Shown: positions 1-8,562 of the stretch, in pieces
Position numbering within the stretch: the stretch's first letter is position 1
Layout: every line of letters starts with the position of its first letter
NCBI GenBank assembly: GCA_963817395.1
Contig: CAWFOC010000007.1
Span: 186,001 to 250,000 of the forward strand
Length of the DNA: 64,000 nt
Direction: 5' to 3'
DNA from: CAWGYQ01 sp963817395
GTDB lineage: Bacteria; Acidobacteriota; Vicinamibacteria; Vicinamibacterales; CAVPJW01
Program-made: the position numbers and the translations under genes
The notes under the pieces: generated by a model
What the model saw: the letters and a program-made list of their open reading frames with translations, nothing else
Database searches by the model: none
What the model was told of the DNA's origin: nothing

Positions 1-433
1 GCGCGGATCACGCCCTGTCCGGCCGATTATCGCCAAACGCTGGAGATGGCCAGTCCGCCAAGCGCTATCAGCCGTCCGCGAACGACCTGTGCTCCAGGGC
101 GTTAGGCGATCGTAAGCCCGGATCTTCACCAGCACCTTCAAAGCCGTCGGGAATCTCAATCGGACGACGAGTGTTCTCCGAGGACGAACACACCTGGAGC
201 CGCGACGTCGGTGTGCCCGCGCGACGCGGGGCGTCGATCCGCCGGACAGGAGCCATCAAACGAAAGCGACACTGATCCAGAGCGCGCTGTTGGTAAGCTG
301 TTGATGCGCGCAGCGCAACGTGAGATAAGCGCGGCGATATCGACGCAACTCGCATCCACTGAAATCGTGCAGGGACAAACGGCGCGGGGGCCCTGATTTC
401 GCTGCGCTCATCCGGGCTACGGCACACAGTCGC
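1..433. other. Gene-less left edge of the window
   Basis: No convincing coding sequence is seen on either strand. Short open frames exist, but none shows a domain, a plausible ribosome binding site or codon use that sets it apart. The only recognisable item is a degenerate REP-like inverted repeat at 391-420, just beyond the stop codon of the neighbouring oxidoreductase gene. The stretch belongs to the accessory segment that ends at the tRNA-Cys gene. Confidence 0.5.
391..420. repeat. Degenerate REP-like inverted repeat
   Basis: Read on the minus strand, the sequence begins GTAGCCCGGATGAGCGCAGC and ends ATCAGGG. The arms CCCGGAT and ATCAGGG pair imperfectly around GAGCGCAGCGAA. From memory, elements of the form CCCGGAT-GAGCGCAGCG-ATCCGGG are abundant in Bradyrhizobium and other proteobacterial genomes. 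I have not searched this. Its place just past an oxidoreductase stop codon fits such a repeat carried in with foreign DNA. Confidence 0.45.
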
Positions 434-1789
434 TCAGTCGAGAAACTGCTCGTAGTATTTCGTTGTGAAGCGCGGGCGCGCGAGCTTGCGCGGGATCTTC
501 ACGTCGCCGCGCTTGAGCCATTGCGTCTGGATCGGCGACGCCCGCCCGCCGAGCTCGTGAATGGCGAGCTTGTTGTACTCCACCGAAAAGCCCTGCCAGC
601 GCGGCTCGGCCGGATTCGATGAGAACGGATCGAACGAGAACGACACGCCCGGACCGTCCGAGTAGAGCCCGAACGGCTTCTTTGTTTTCTCCGGGCGATT
701 GACGAAGTAGGTCGCCCATCCGTTCGGCGCATAGCCGGTGTCCTTCTCGAATTCCTTCACGAAGCGAAACGTCGCAAGCACCACCTCAGGGAGCCGCGAC
801 AGGTCGTGCTCGTAATACTGGAAGTCGAGCCGGCGCTCGGTGGTGGTCGGACGCCAATACTCGTTGACGAAATCGGCGCGTGAATAGACGAGCCCCTTCG
901 GCTGCGGCACCTCGACGCCTTCGAAGCCGTGCTGGATCGCAAGCCGCTTGGCGACGCGGAATTCATCGCAGGCCGGCTGCGACGACGCCGGCGTCATGTC
1001 GCCGGAGCCCGCCATGCTGCGCTGGTCGAAGAAGCATGCCAGGTGATGCAGGAACACGATCGCGAGCAGCGCGTCGCATTCGGAGCGCGCCTTGAGCAGG
1101 CCCGTCACCAATTCGTCCGGCGACTGGAAGGCGGCGAGCGAGATGTCCGACTTGCATAGCGTCGCCGGGCGCACCTCGAGCTGACACTCGACCACGATGC
1201 CCGACAGGCCGAACGAGCACTTGAACTCGTGAAACGCCGCGCCGTCGGCATGATCCGACAGCGTGCGCAGCTCGCCCTTGTCGTCCACGTAAGTGAGCGC
1301 GACCACATGCGCGGAGAAATAGCCCGGCGCGTCGAGCGAGGATTCCTTGGTATCGCCCACCGCGACCGAGCCGACCGTCGCCTCGCCGATCTCGGCCTGG
1401 AACGGGATTTCGACGCCATGCGCCTGCAGCCACATGTTGAGCTTCTTGAGACGGCAGCCGGCCTGCACCCGCACCACCTGGCGGCTGGTCGCGTCGCGTT
1501 CGAGCCCGATCACGTCGTCGAGCTTGCGCAGGCACACCATGGTGCCGCCGTCGTTGACGATGGTGTCGGTGACCGAGGCAATCGAGCCGACCGGATTGAC
1601 CGGCGTCGGGAAGCGGGCGGCATCGCGCACCACCGCCTGCACGTCGCCATAGCTGATCGGCTCGACATAGACCGCGGGCTTGGTTGAGCGATGCTGCCCC
1701 CAATTGCTGAGGACGCGGCCCTCGTTGTCGAGGATGCCGTGGAACGGCTGGTTGGCTCGTTGCGTGGCGGCTTGCATGTTCATGGGCAT
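434..1789 (-). CDS. FAD-binding oxidoreductase (FAD_binding_4/PCMH type)
   Basis: A 451-residue protein. The N-terminal half looks like a PCMH-type FAD-binding domain: an initial strand block with VNPVGSIASVTDT, a conserved VVRVQAGCRLKKLN segment, and an IGEATVGSVAVGD region that should hold the flavin pyrophosphate. The C-terminal half resembles the substrate domain of sugar-lactone oxidases and related flavoproteins. The substrate cannot be told from sequence. I chose the ATG at 1789 (MPMNMQ) because the longer open frame reads into an unrelated remnant. It probably formed an operon with the monooxygenase whose tail survives just upstream. Its location in a tRNA-linked scar suggests horizontal acquisition. 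Confidence 0.7.
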   Translation of the reverse strand: MPMNMQAATQRANQPFHGILDNEGRVLSNWGQHRSTKPAVYVEPISYGDVQAVVRDAARFPTPVNPVGSIASVTDTIVNDGGTMVCLRKLDDVIGLERDATSRQVVRVQAGCRLKKLNMWLQAHGVEIPFQAEIGEATVGSVAVGDTKESSLDAPGYFSAHVVALTYVDDKGELRTLSDHADGAAFHEFKCSFGLSGIVVECQLEVRPATLCKSDISLAAFQSPDELVTGLLKARSECDALLAIVFLHHLACFFDQRSMAGSGDMTPASSQPACDEFRVAKRLAIQHGFEGVEVPQPKGLVYSRADFVNEYWRPTTTERRLDFQYYEHDLSRLPEVVLATFRFVKEFEKDTGYAPNGWATYFVNRPEKTKKPFGLYSDGPGVSFSFDPFSSNPAEPRWQGFSVEYNKLAIHELGGRASPIQTQWLKRGDVKIPRKLARPRFTTKYYEQFLD

Positions 1790-1794
1790 TGTCC

Positions 1795-1938
1795 TTAAGC
1801 GATCTTGACGTAGCGGCGGTCGTCCGGAGCGGCCGCCAGCAGCGGCACGCCGCGCGCGAGCGCGTCCTGCACATGCGGCGCCGCCCAGTGGGCATCGAGC
1901 GCGGCGTCGCTCGCCCACCACCCGGTCTCGGTCCCTGC
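1795..1938 (-). pseudogene. C-terminal remnant of an antibiotic-biosynthesis-monooxygenase-like protein
   Basis: The frame ending at the TAA at 1795-1797 reads WWASDAALDAHWAAPHV, then a segment rich in ALARGVPLL, and ends DDRRYVKIA. This matches my memory of the C-terminus of small ABM-fold quinol monooxygenases (Trp-Ala-Ser-x-Ala-Leu-x-x-His, then a closing strand). It has no start codon. An in-frame TGA lies at 1939-1941, so only about 45 residues remain. The stop sits 5 bases from the oxidoreductase start, which suggests the two were once co-transcribed. The break near 1930 is a recombination junction. Confidence 0.5.
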
Positions 1939-2049
1939 TCAGCCCTTCCCCCTTCGACACCGCGGACAAGGCCGCTGTCTGCAGCCGATTTTCGTCAAGG
2001 AGTCGGAGAGGAGCAAAGGGGAAAAGGCTGACCGGGAAGAGAAACGGCG

Positions 2050-2115
2050 ACCTGGGAGACCCAGGTGTGTCCTTCGCCGCGCACCGGTGATAGTTATCCG
2101 GATAGGGTGTCACCC
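2050..2115. repeat. Cluster of four palindromes
   Basis: Four dyads occur within 66 bases: ACCTGGG-AGA-CCCAGGT at 2050-2066, CACCGGTG at 2082-2089, TATCCGGATA at 2095-2104, and GGGTG-T-CACCC at 2105-2115. The stretch lies between the monooxygenase remnant and the recombinase remnant. Plausible readings are the end of a lost insertion sequence, a recombinase core or arm site, or an operator. I cannot assign a family. Confidence 0.6.
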
Positions 2116-2123
2116 TGTCTCCG

Positions 2124-2335
2124 GAATGGACCCGTGGCGCAGGAACAGCTCGGGGCACGCGAGCATCTCGACGACACTCAACATCTACACGCATGTCGTG
2201 GACGCATCGCACCGCAAGGCCGTCGAACAACTCGAAGAACGGTTGTTTGGCGAGATGGACTGTTGCTTGACTGAGAGTGGCCAGCGACGGTGGATCAGCC
2301 GCACCCGCAAGTGCCGGAGTTCAGAGGGTTGGAAT
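2124..2335 (+). pseudogene. C-terminal remnant of a tyrosine recombinase/phage integrase
   Basis: After removing one G from the GGGG run near 2151-2155, the frame reads VAQEQLGHASISTTLNIYTH followed by VVDASHRKAVEQLEERLFG. That is the end of the catalytic domain of a tyrosine recombinase: LGH carries the second active-site His, and the Tyr of IYTH is the nucleophile. Everything upstream, including the Arg box, is missing. The frame runs toward the tRNA-Cys gene and has no stop before it. An integrase reading into the 3' end of a tRNA is the usual arrangement for an element integrated there. It is non-functional as it stands. Confidence 0.75.
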
Positions 2336-2409
<74 letters not shown>

Positions 2410-2556
2410 GGCTGAAACTGTCTGAGGAAGATTCGGCCGCGTCTTTAGGAGCGGCTACAACAGCGTGTCTGACAGCGCGAGGCGAAACGGGGAGGCCGAT
2501 CATCGACATTGTTATCTGCCGCCCACCTTTGCGCCGTCGGCGCTTCGGCGGACAAT

Positions 2557-2615
2557 CTTCGCGTGGCTTGCCAACCGTAGCTCACGACCCGCTGGCAAGC
2601 GTGAGCGAAGGTTGG
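2557..2615. repeat. Interlocking inverted repeats between two tRNA genes
   Basis: GCTTGCCA (2566-2573) is complementary to TGGCAAGC (2593-2600), GCTCACG (2580-2586) to CGTGAGC (2600-2606), CTTCGC (2557-2562) to GCGAAG (2605-2610), and CCAACC (2571-2576) to GGTTGG (2610-2615). CTTCGC with GCTTGCCA can form one long hairpin. The first two pairs alternate in a pseudoknot order. The alternatives are mutually exclusive. It lies right beside the 3' end of tRNA-Gly, partly overlapping its encoded CCA. Confidence 0.6.
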
Positions 2616-2687
2616 AGCGGGAAACGGGATTCGAACCCGCGACTTCGACCTTGGCAAGGTCGCACTCTACCACTGAGTTATTCCCGC
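2613..2687 (-). tRNA. tRNA-Gly (anticodon GCC)
   Basis: On the minus strand the acceptor stem GCGGGAA pairs with TTCCCGC, followed by discriminator U and an encoded CCA. The anticodon arm CGACCTTGCCAAGGTCG carries GCC, and the T arm GCGGGTTCGAATCCCGT is canonical. The antisense strand gives the well-known false peptide GKRDSNPRLRPWQGRTLPLS, which should not be annotated. Confidence 0.95.
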
Positions 2688-2697
2688 CCGGCCCCGT

Positions 2698-2727
2698 ACC
2701 GTAGCACACCGCGCCAAACGCCTTCAA
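2698..2727 (-). promoter_or_regulatory. Candidate sigma-70 promoter for tRNA-Gly
   Basis: On the minus strand a -35-like TTGAAG (2722-2727) is followed after 18 bases by a -10-like TACGGT (2698-2703), which puts transcription start about 4 bases before the mature tRNA 5' end at 2687. The match is moderate. The 2704-2888 gap otherwise shows nothing definite beyond a second -10-like TATACT further upstream. Confidence 0.35.
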
Positions 2728-2888
2728 GCCTCGCCCGCAGGGCCGACGGCAGGTCCGGCGTCACACCGCGAAAAGGCCCGCTGGTGCCGACAGTATATCG
2801 CAGCCGATCGTGCGGACCTGCGCCACCAGACACGCAGGGCCCTTCCAGTTTCCGCGACGCTGTGCGCATGCACTCGTGGAGTTTCCTG

Positions 2889-3893
2889 CTACACCCTGGC
2901 GTCGCGCAGCACCTGCGCCGCTTCTTCGGGCCCCGTCGGGTTGATGTAGAAGCCGCTGCCCCACTCGAAGCCGGCCACCTTCGTCAGCTTCGGAATAATC
3001 TCCACATGCCAGTGATAGAACTCGGACGCGTCGATCGAAAACGGCGAGGTGTGGACAATGAGGTTGTAGGAAGGGTTGAGGAGCGCCCGGTTCATGCGCT
3101 GCAGAACGGATGTGAGCAACCGCGCCAGGCCGCCGTACTCCTGCCGCGGCGCGTCCTGAAAGTGGGCGCCGTGCCGCTTCGGCAGCAGCCACGTTTCGAA
3201 CGGGAAGCGCGGCGCGTAGGGCGCCACGGCCACGAAGTCGGCCGTTTCGGCAATCACGCGCGTCGCCTGCTCGAGCTCCTGCCGCACGATGTCGCAGAAC
3301 ACGCAGCGCTCCTTGTACGCGTAGTGCTGCCGCGCGCCGTCCACCTCTTCCGCAACGTTTCTCGGCACGATGGGCAACGCGATGAGCTGGGAATGCGAGT
3401 GCGTCAGCGACGCGCCGGCCGCTCGGCCGTGGTTCTTGAAGATCAGGATGTAGCGAAACCGCTGGTCTTGACGCAAGTCGATGACCCGATCGCGGAACGC
3501 CCAGAGCACCCGTTCCACGGCGTCCTCCGGCATCGTGGCCAGCGTCGCGAGGTGATCCGGAGACTCGATGATCACCTCGTGCGCGCCCACGCCGTTCATG
3601 CGATCGAACAGGCCCTCGCCTTGACGATCGAGGCCGCCCTCCACCTGCAGCGCCGGGTACTTGTTGGGCACAACACGCACCTGCCACCCTGGGCCGTTCG
3701 GAGCGTCGCCGTTCAAGCGGTAGGAGAGCACCTCGGAGGGCGTCATTCCCTCGTGGCCCTCGCAGAACGGACACGACGGATCGGGCGTGGGTGGCGGCGT
3801 GGGCTCGATGAGAAAGTCGTGAGGGCGCTTGCGCCGCTCGGTGGAGATGATCACCCACCGGCCGGTCACGGGGTCCTTGCGAAGCTCAGGCAT
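2889..3893 (-). CDS. galT: Galactose-1-phosphate uridylyltransferase
   Basis: 334 residues, HIT-superfamily nucleotidyltransferase. It exchanges UMP between UDP-glucose and galactose-1-phosphate (Leloir pathway, cytoplasm). CPFC at 41-44 and CVFC at 197-200 are metal-ligand candidates. The active-site triad region is HSHSQ at 165-169, the HxHxQ form typical of GalT, with His167 the expected uridylylated residue. A C-terminal FYHWHVEIIPK matches the family's last block. It is the last gene of a leftward operon, 9 bases after yraN. Some family members act on other sugar phosphates, so exact specificity is inferred. Confidence 0.85.
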   Translation of the reverse strand: MPELRKDPVTGRWVIISTERRKRPHDFLIEPTPPPTPDPSCPFCEGHEGMTPSEVLSYRLNGDAPNGPGWQVRVVPNKYPALQVEGGLDRQGEGLFDRMNGVGAHEVIIESPDHLATLATMPEDAVERVLWAFRDRVIDLRQDQRFRYILIFKNHGRAAGASLTHSHSQLIALPIVPRNVAEEVDGARQHYAYKERCVFCDIVRQELEQATRVIAETADFVAVAPYAPRFPFETWLLPKRHGAHFQDAPRQEYGGLARLLTSVLQRMNRALLNPSYNLIVHTSPFSIDASEFYHWHVEIIPKLTKVAGFEWGSGFYINPTGPEEAAQVLRDARV

Positions 3894-3902
3894 CCATCCT
3901 GC

Positions 3903-4280
3903 CTATCGGTCGTCTAGCGTGAAGGCGTCCGCAATCAATTGAACATCCGGCTGCCGGCCCCGCAACCAGGCGATGGTGACGACGTCGAAGCGACACGGGA
4001 CATCGGTGAGATGGCGCCGCGCAAGGTATTCGACGGCCAGCTGAATCAGCCGACGCCGTTTCGCCAACGTGACGGCTTCGCCAGCCGACCCGTCGGCGAC
4101 ACTCGCCCGCCCCTTCACCTCGACGAACACCAGCGTGCCCCCATCCCGGGCGACGATGTCGATTTCGCCTCGGCGGGTTCTGAAGCGCCGCTCGACGATC
4201 GAGTAGCCCCGGCCTTCGAGAACAGCGCACGCCAGATCCTCGCCGGCCAGGCCGAGCGCCGACCGCCCACTTTCGATCAC
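3903..4280 (-). CDS. yraN: UPF0102/YraN family putative endonuclease-like protein
   Basis: About 125 residues with a restriction-endonuclease-like core: RGEIDIVARDGG then LVFVEVKGR, which supplies the Asp and the E-x-K pair of a PD-(D/E)XK fold. The cellular role of YraN is not settled. I placed the start at the GTG at 4280 (V-IESGRSALGLAGE). The frame upstream lies antisense-like within the aminotransferase gene and looks non-coding. It sits between an aminotransferase and galT in the same operon. Confidence 0.8.
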   Translation of the reverse strand: MIESGRSALGLAGEDLACAVLEGRGYSIVERRFRTRRGEIDIVARDGGTLVFVEVKGRASVADGSAGEAVTLAKRRRLIQLAVEYLARRHLTDVPCRFDVVTIAWLRGRQPDVQLIADAFTLDDR

Positions 4281-4336
4281 GCACGGCGAGACTGCAAGGG
4301 CGAGGCCACGGCCGGGACTGGTCTCGCTCGCCGCCG

Positions 4337-5671
4337 TCACGCGTGAGCGCGCTCGACGGCCGTGAGCGCTTCGTCCAGAATCGTCAACGCGGTGTCGGCC
4401 TGGGACTTCGTCAGCACGAGCGCGGGCGACAGCCGAAGGGCGTTGGCGCCGGCGCCCAGCATCAGCAGTCCACGCTTGAAGGCCTCCTCGAGCACCGCCT
4501 CGCGCTCTTCGACGGCCCGCTCCTTCGTTTCCCGGTTCCGGACGAGCTCCACGCCGATCATCAGGCCACGGCCACGCACGTCGCCAATCAGCGGGTGCTT
4601 GCCGGTCATCGCGCGGAGCCCCTCCATCATGTGCGCGCCCACGTCCGCCGCATTCTGCACCAGCCGGTCTCTGAGCAGCTTGATGGTGGCCAGCGAAGCC
4701 GCGCACGACACCGGGTTGCCGCCAAACGTGCTCGCATGCGATCCCGGCGGCCAGCCCATGACGTCGGCGCGGGCCGTGGCAATGCCGAGCGGCATGCCCG
4801 ACGCGATGCCCTTGGCGACAGAGGTAATGTCGGGGCTGATGCCGAAGTGCTCCACCGCGAACATCTTGCCCGACCGGCCCATCCCTGATTGCACTTCATC
4901 GGCGATCAGCAGGATGCCGTGGCGCTTTGCCAGCGCCGCCAGCCGCTGATGAAACTGTGCCGGCGGCACGAGGTATCCACCCTCGCCTTGAATCGGCTCC
5001 ACCACAATGGCCGCGACTTCATCGGGCGACACCAGGTGCACGAAGATCTGATCTTCGAGAAAGCTCAGACATTCCGCCGCGCAGCTCTCCGGCTTGAGTC
5101 CGATCGGGCAGCGATAGCAGTTCGCGTACGGCGAGTGATAGACGCCCGGCATCATGGGGCCGAATCCGCGCCGCTGAATGGCCTTACTCGCCGTGAGCGA
5201 CAGCGAGCCCAGCGTGCGACCGTGGAACGCCCCGATGAAGGCGATGAGGTTGTACTTGCCGGTGTGGTACCGGGCGAGTTTGATCGCGGCCTCATTGGCC
5301 TCGGTGCCGGAGTTGGCGAAGAACGACCGCACCTCACCGTCGATGGGACTGATCGCCGCCATCTCCTCTGCCAGCCGCACCTGCGGTTCGTAGTAGAAGT
5401 CCGTGCCCGACATGTGAATGAACTTCGACGCCTGCTCGGTGATGGCCTTGACCACGTCGGGATGAGAGTGGCCGGTCGAGGTCACGGCGATCCCGGCGGC
5501 GCAGTCCAGGAACAGATTGCCGTCCACGTCCTCGACCACCGCCCCCTCGCCGCGTGCGATGACCAGCGGATAGGCTCGCGTATACGAAGGCGACACGAAT
5601 TTCGCGTCGCGGGCAATGATGGCCTTGGCTCTGGGGCCCGGTAGCTCGGTCTTGAGCACAGGAGCATTCAT
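4337..5671 (-). CDS. Class III PLP aminotransferase (4-aminobutyrate/acetylornithine type)
   Basis: 444 residues from the ATG at 5671 (MNAPVLKTE), which has an AAGGAT ribosome binding site 4 bases upstream. Class III fold-I features: SGTEANEAAIKLAR (phosphate cup), GAFHGRTLGSLSLTAS, LLIADEVQSGMGRSG with the PLP-pyridine Asp, and SVAKGIASGMPLG with the Schiff-base Lys. Length and the N-terminal block fit GABA or related omega-aminotransferases better than ArgD, but substrate is not fixed by sequence. The start lies 8 bases beyond the cysS stop, so the two are probably co-translated. Confidence 0.8.
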   Translation of the reverse strand: MNAPVLKTELPGPRAKAIIARDAKFVSPSYTRAYPLVIARGEGAVVEDVDGNLFLDCAAGIAVTSTGHSHPDVVKAITEQASKFIHMSGTDFYYEPQVRLAEEMAAISPIDGEVRSFFANSGTEANEAAIKLARYHTGKYNLIAFIGAFHGRTLGSLSLTASKAIQRRGFGPMMPGVYHSPYANCYRCPIGLKPESCAAECLSFLEDQIFVHLVSPDEVAAIVVEPIQGEGGYLVPPAQFHQRLAALAKRHGILLIADEVQSGMGRSGKMFAVEHFGISPDITSVAKGIASGMPLGIATARADVMGWPPGSHASTFGGNPVSCAASLATIKLLRDRLVQNAADVGAHMMEGLRAMTGKHPLIGDVRGRGLMIGVELVRNRETKERAVEEREAVLEEAFKRGLLMLGAGANALRLSPALVLTKSQADTALTILDEALTAVERAHA

Positions 5672-5679
5672 GGTGATCC

Positions 5680-7096
5680 TTACTTTCTCTTCCACTTGGT
5701 TCCCGCCGCAGAATCCTCGAGCAGCACACCGCGGGAGGCGAGCTCGTCGCGAATGCGGTCGGCTTCCTGGAACGCCCGCCGTCGGCGCGCCGCCTGGCGT
5801 TCGGCGATGAAGCGTTCGATATCTGCCTCGTCGATCGGCGCGGTCGCGTCTTCCGCCTGCCGGAGCGCCATCACGCCCAGCACTCGATCGAACGCCGCAA
5901 ATGTCTCACGCACGTCCGCCAGGTCGGGCTTCCCTATCTCGCCGGCATCGATCGCCGCGTTCAGAGCCCTGACGAGATCGAACATCACGCCGAGCGAGCC
6001 GGCCACGTTCAGGTCCTGATCCAGCATGGCGCCAAAGGCCGCGCGCGCCTCGGCGAGCCGCGCCCGGACCTCCGGATGCGCATCGCCGCCGGTGACGAGA
6101 TTCGAGCCGCCCCAGAAAATCCGCGAGGCGCCGCACGGCCTCTTCCGCGTGATCGAGGGCCGCCCACGAGAACTTGAGCTGCTTGCGGTAGTGCACCGAG
6201 AGCAGCAGATACCGCAGGGCCGAGGCCCGATAGCCCCTCGCGATCACGTCGGAGACGGTGTAGACGTTCCCCACCGACTTCGACATCTTCTCGTCGCCCA
6301 GGTTGAGGAACTCGACGTGCACCCAGAAGCGCGAGAACGGGCGGCCCGTCGCGCCTTCGCTCTGCGCGATCTCGTTTTCGTGATGCGGGAAGACGAGGTC
6401 GATCCCTCCCGCATGGATGTCGATGGGCGGCTCGCCCAGGAGCCGCAGGGCCATGGCCGAGCATTCGATGTGCCAGCCCGGGCGCCCCGGGCCGAGCCCC
6501 AGGTCCCAGGTCGGTTCACCGGGACGTGTCGCCTTCCACAGGACGAAATCGCGCGCGTCCTCCTTCGCATAGCTGTCAGAATCCACGCGCGCGCCGGCCT
6601 GGAGTCCTTCTCTGTCGAGCCGCGCCAGGCGTCCGTAGTCCTTGAATGTCGCGATCCGGAAGTAGATGGACCCGTCGCTGCGATAGGTATGACCGCGGGC
6701 CTCGAGCGCGCGAATGAGGTCCGTCATGGCTTCCAGATTCGCTGGATCAGTCGCGCGCGGCTGCTCTTCAATCGTCTCCAACCCCAGGGTCCGGGCATCG
6801 TCCTGAAATGCCCGGACGTATTGATCGGTATATTCGCGAAGAGGCATGCCGGCCTTCTCCGCGCCGGCAATGGTCTTGTCGTCCACGTCCGTGAAGTTCA
6901 TCACCTGGTGCACGCTCAGTCCCAGGTGGTACCTGAGCGCACGGCGGAGCACGTCGAGAACGACGAACGTCCGGAAATTGCCGACGTGACCGCGGTTGTA
7001 GACGGTGAGCCCGCACGTGTAGATACGGACCGGCGTGTCGGCCGGCTGCGTAAACGTCTCTTCGCGCCTCGTCAGGGTGTTGTAGAGGATCATCAA
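5680..7096 (-). CDS. cysS: Cysteinyl-tRNA synthetase (frameshifted)
   Basis: Class I aminoacyl-tRNA synthetase that charges tRNA-Cys. The N-terminal part has CGLTVYNRGHVGN (zinc ligand plus the HIGH equivalent), WHIECSAM and HHENE (zinc), and EKMSKSVGN (KMSKS loop). After RRLADFLGRL the frame must shift by +1 near 6095-6115 to continue NLVTGGDAHPEVRARLAEAR and the C-terminal helical domain, ending KWKRK at 5680. Corrected length is about 471 residues, which is normal. As cysS is essential, an assembly error is more likely than a real break. A tRNA-Cys gene lies in the same window. Confidence 0.9.
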
Positions 7097-7178
7097 TCAG
7101 CGAGCGCCCCGGTGTGGCACATACCGGCGCAACGGCCGCCGGGCCTCCCGGGGCGCACCGGCCGCCGCACGATCTGTC

Positions 7179-7535
7179 TCAGGAGCCTGGCTCGACCGGC
7201 AGGTCCCGGGCCATCCGGCAGACGTTCCGGTTGCCCTCCCGATCGCAGGTGAACGACCGCAGCCGTCCGGGCGACGCCCCAGGTTCGGCCCGGTCGGCAT
7301 ACCTCAAGACCACTTCGAAGCGCTCGTCGTCGGTCTGGAAATGCAGGTCGATCGGCATCGGCGCGGAGCTCGACTGACGAATGGCCTCGGCAGCGCCCTC
7401 GGTGATGGCGGCGGCAATCTCGCGCGCCACCTCCTGGCGATAGCCGGCATACTCCACGACACGTGCAGTCAGCTCGCCCAGCGGCTGCAGCAATTCCGTG
7501 TTGCCGGGAATGCTGACGTGGAACAGGAACCCCAT
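7179..7535 (-). CDS. Small protein resembling an RsbW-like (GHKL) domain, hypothetical
   Basis: 118 residues from the ATG at 7535. A GTG two codons earlier (7541) is better spaced from a GAGGT and may be the true start. The pattern of an N-terminal strand, a helix ELTARVVEYAGYRQE, a helix AREIAAAITEGAAEAI and a strand IDLHFQTDDERFEVVL recalls the first half of anti-sigma/serine kinase RsbW-type ATPase folds. The glycine-rich ATP-lid boxes are not visible, so ATP binding is doubtful. It sits between ribF and cysS in the same operon. Function unknown. Confidence 0.55.
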   Translation of the reverse strand: MGFLFHVSIPGNTELLQPLGELTARVVEYAGYRQEVAREIAAAITEGAAEAIRQSSSAPMPIDLHFQTDDERFEVVLRYADRAEPGASPGRLRSFTCDREGNRNVCRMARDLPVEPGS

Positions 7536-7560
7536 GCTCACGTGGATTCTACCTCGACTG

Positions 7561-8500
7561 TCAGATGGACACGCGAGCGAAGAGCGCGCCGGCCGCCTCA
7601 CAGTCGGCACGAATCTGGCCCGTCAGCGCCTCGACGGTCTCGAATGTTCGTTCGTCCCTGAGCCGCAGGACAAAACCAAGGCGGATTCTGGCCCCGTACA
7701 GATCGCGACTGAGTCCCAGCACGTGGGTTTCGATCACCGTCCGGTCGTCCTCGCCGAAGGTGGGACGAATTCCCACGTTCGTGACCGAGGCAAACACAGT
7801 CCCCGCAATCGTTGCCGTCGTCGCGTACACGCCGTGTGGTGGTATGAGCTCATTGTCCGCGCACACGTTGGCCGTGGGAAACCCTATCTCCTGACCGCGC
7901 TGCCGGCCGCGCACGATGGTGCCGTCAATCGCATAGGTCTGTCCAAGCAGAGCCCCGGCTTCGTCCACCCGTCCCTCGGCCAACAGGCGGCGGATGCGCG
8001 TGCTGCTGACCACGAACTCCTTGTATCGCACCGGGTCGATTTTCTCCGCGCGAAACCCGAAACGCGCGCCCAGCGCTCGAAGCATCGTGAAATTGCCGGT
8101 GCGGTCGCGGCCGAAGATGAAGTTGGCGCCCACCCACACTTCGGCGACGTGCAGCCAGTCGACGAGCACGGTGCGGACGAACATCTCCGGGTCCCAGCGC
8201 GGACAGCTCCGTCGTGAAGCGCACGACGGCCAGTCCCTGAACGCCGGCCCGTGCGAGCGCCTCTGTTTTCTGGGCCATCGTCATCAGGAGCGGGGGGGCC
8301 TTGTCAGGCCTCAGGATTCGCGGCGGATGCGGATCGAAGGTCAGCACGACGGCCGTGGCGCCGCGTTCGGAGGCGACGCGCCGTACGCGTTCGATGATTT
8401 TCTGATGGCCCCTATGCAGGCCGTCGAAGTTGCCCAGCGCCAGCACGGGCTGGTGCCACCACGTCGGCCGCGCGTCGCCCGGAAAGTGAATGGTCTCCAA
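7561..8500 (-). CDS. ribF: Bifunctional riboflavin kinase/FAD synthetase (frameshifted)
   Basis: Makes FMN and FAD from riboflavin. The N-terminal adenylyltransferase half shows LALGNFDGLHRGHQKII (nucleotidyl-transferase HxGH-type motif) and LTFDPHPPRILRP. It continues after a +1 shift near 8200 with RWDPEMFVRTVLVDWL, VGANFIFGRDRTGN and the VSSTRIRRLLAEGRVDEA block. The C-terminal kinase half has GQEIGFPTANV, GVYATTATIAG and NVGIRPTFGE. Corrected length is about 312 residues, typical for RibF. Essential in most bacteria, so the extra base is probably an error. Confidence 0.9.
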
Positions 8501-8562
8501 GAAACGGCCGCCTCACGGCTGTCACGTGCGCACGGTGGTGGCACCGATGGCCGTCCTGTCTC

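Noticed and set aside
2529..3917. 462-residue plus-strand ORF across tRNA-Gly and galT
   Set aside because: Its start is the classic false peptide translated from antisense tRNA-Gly and the rest is antisense of galT.
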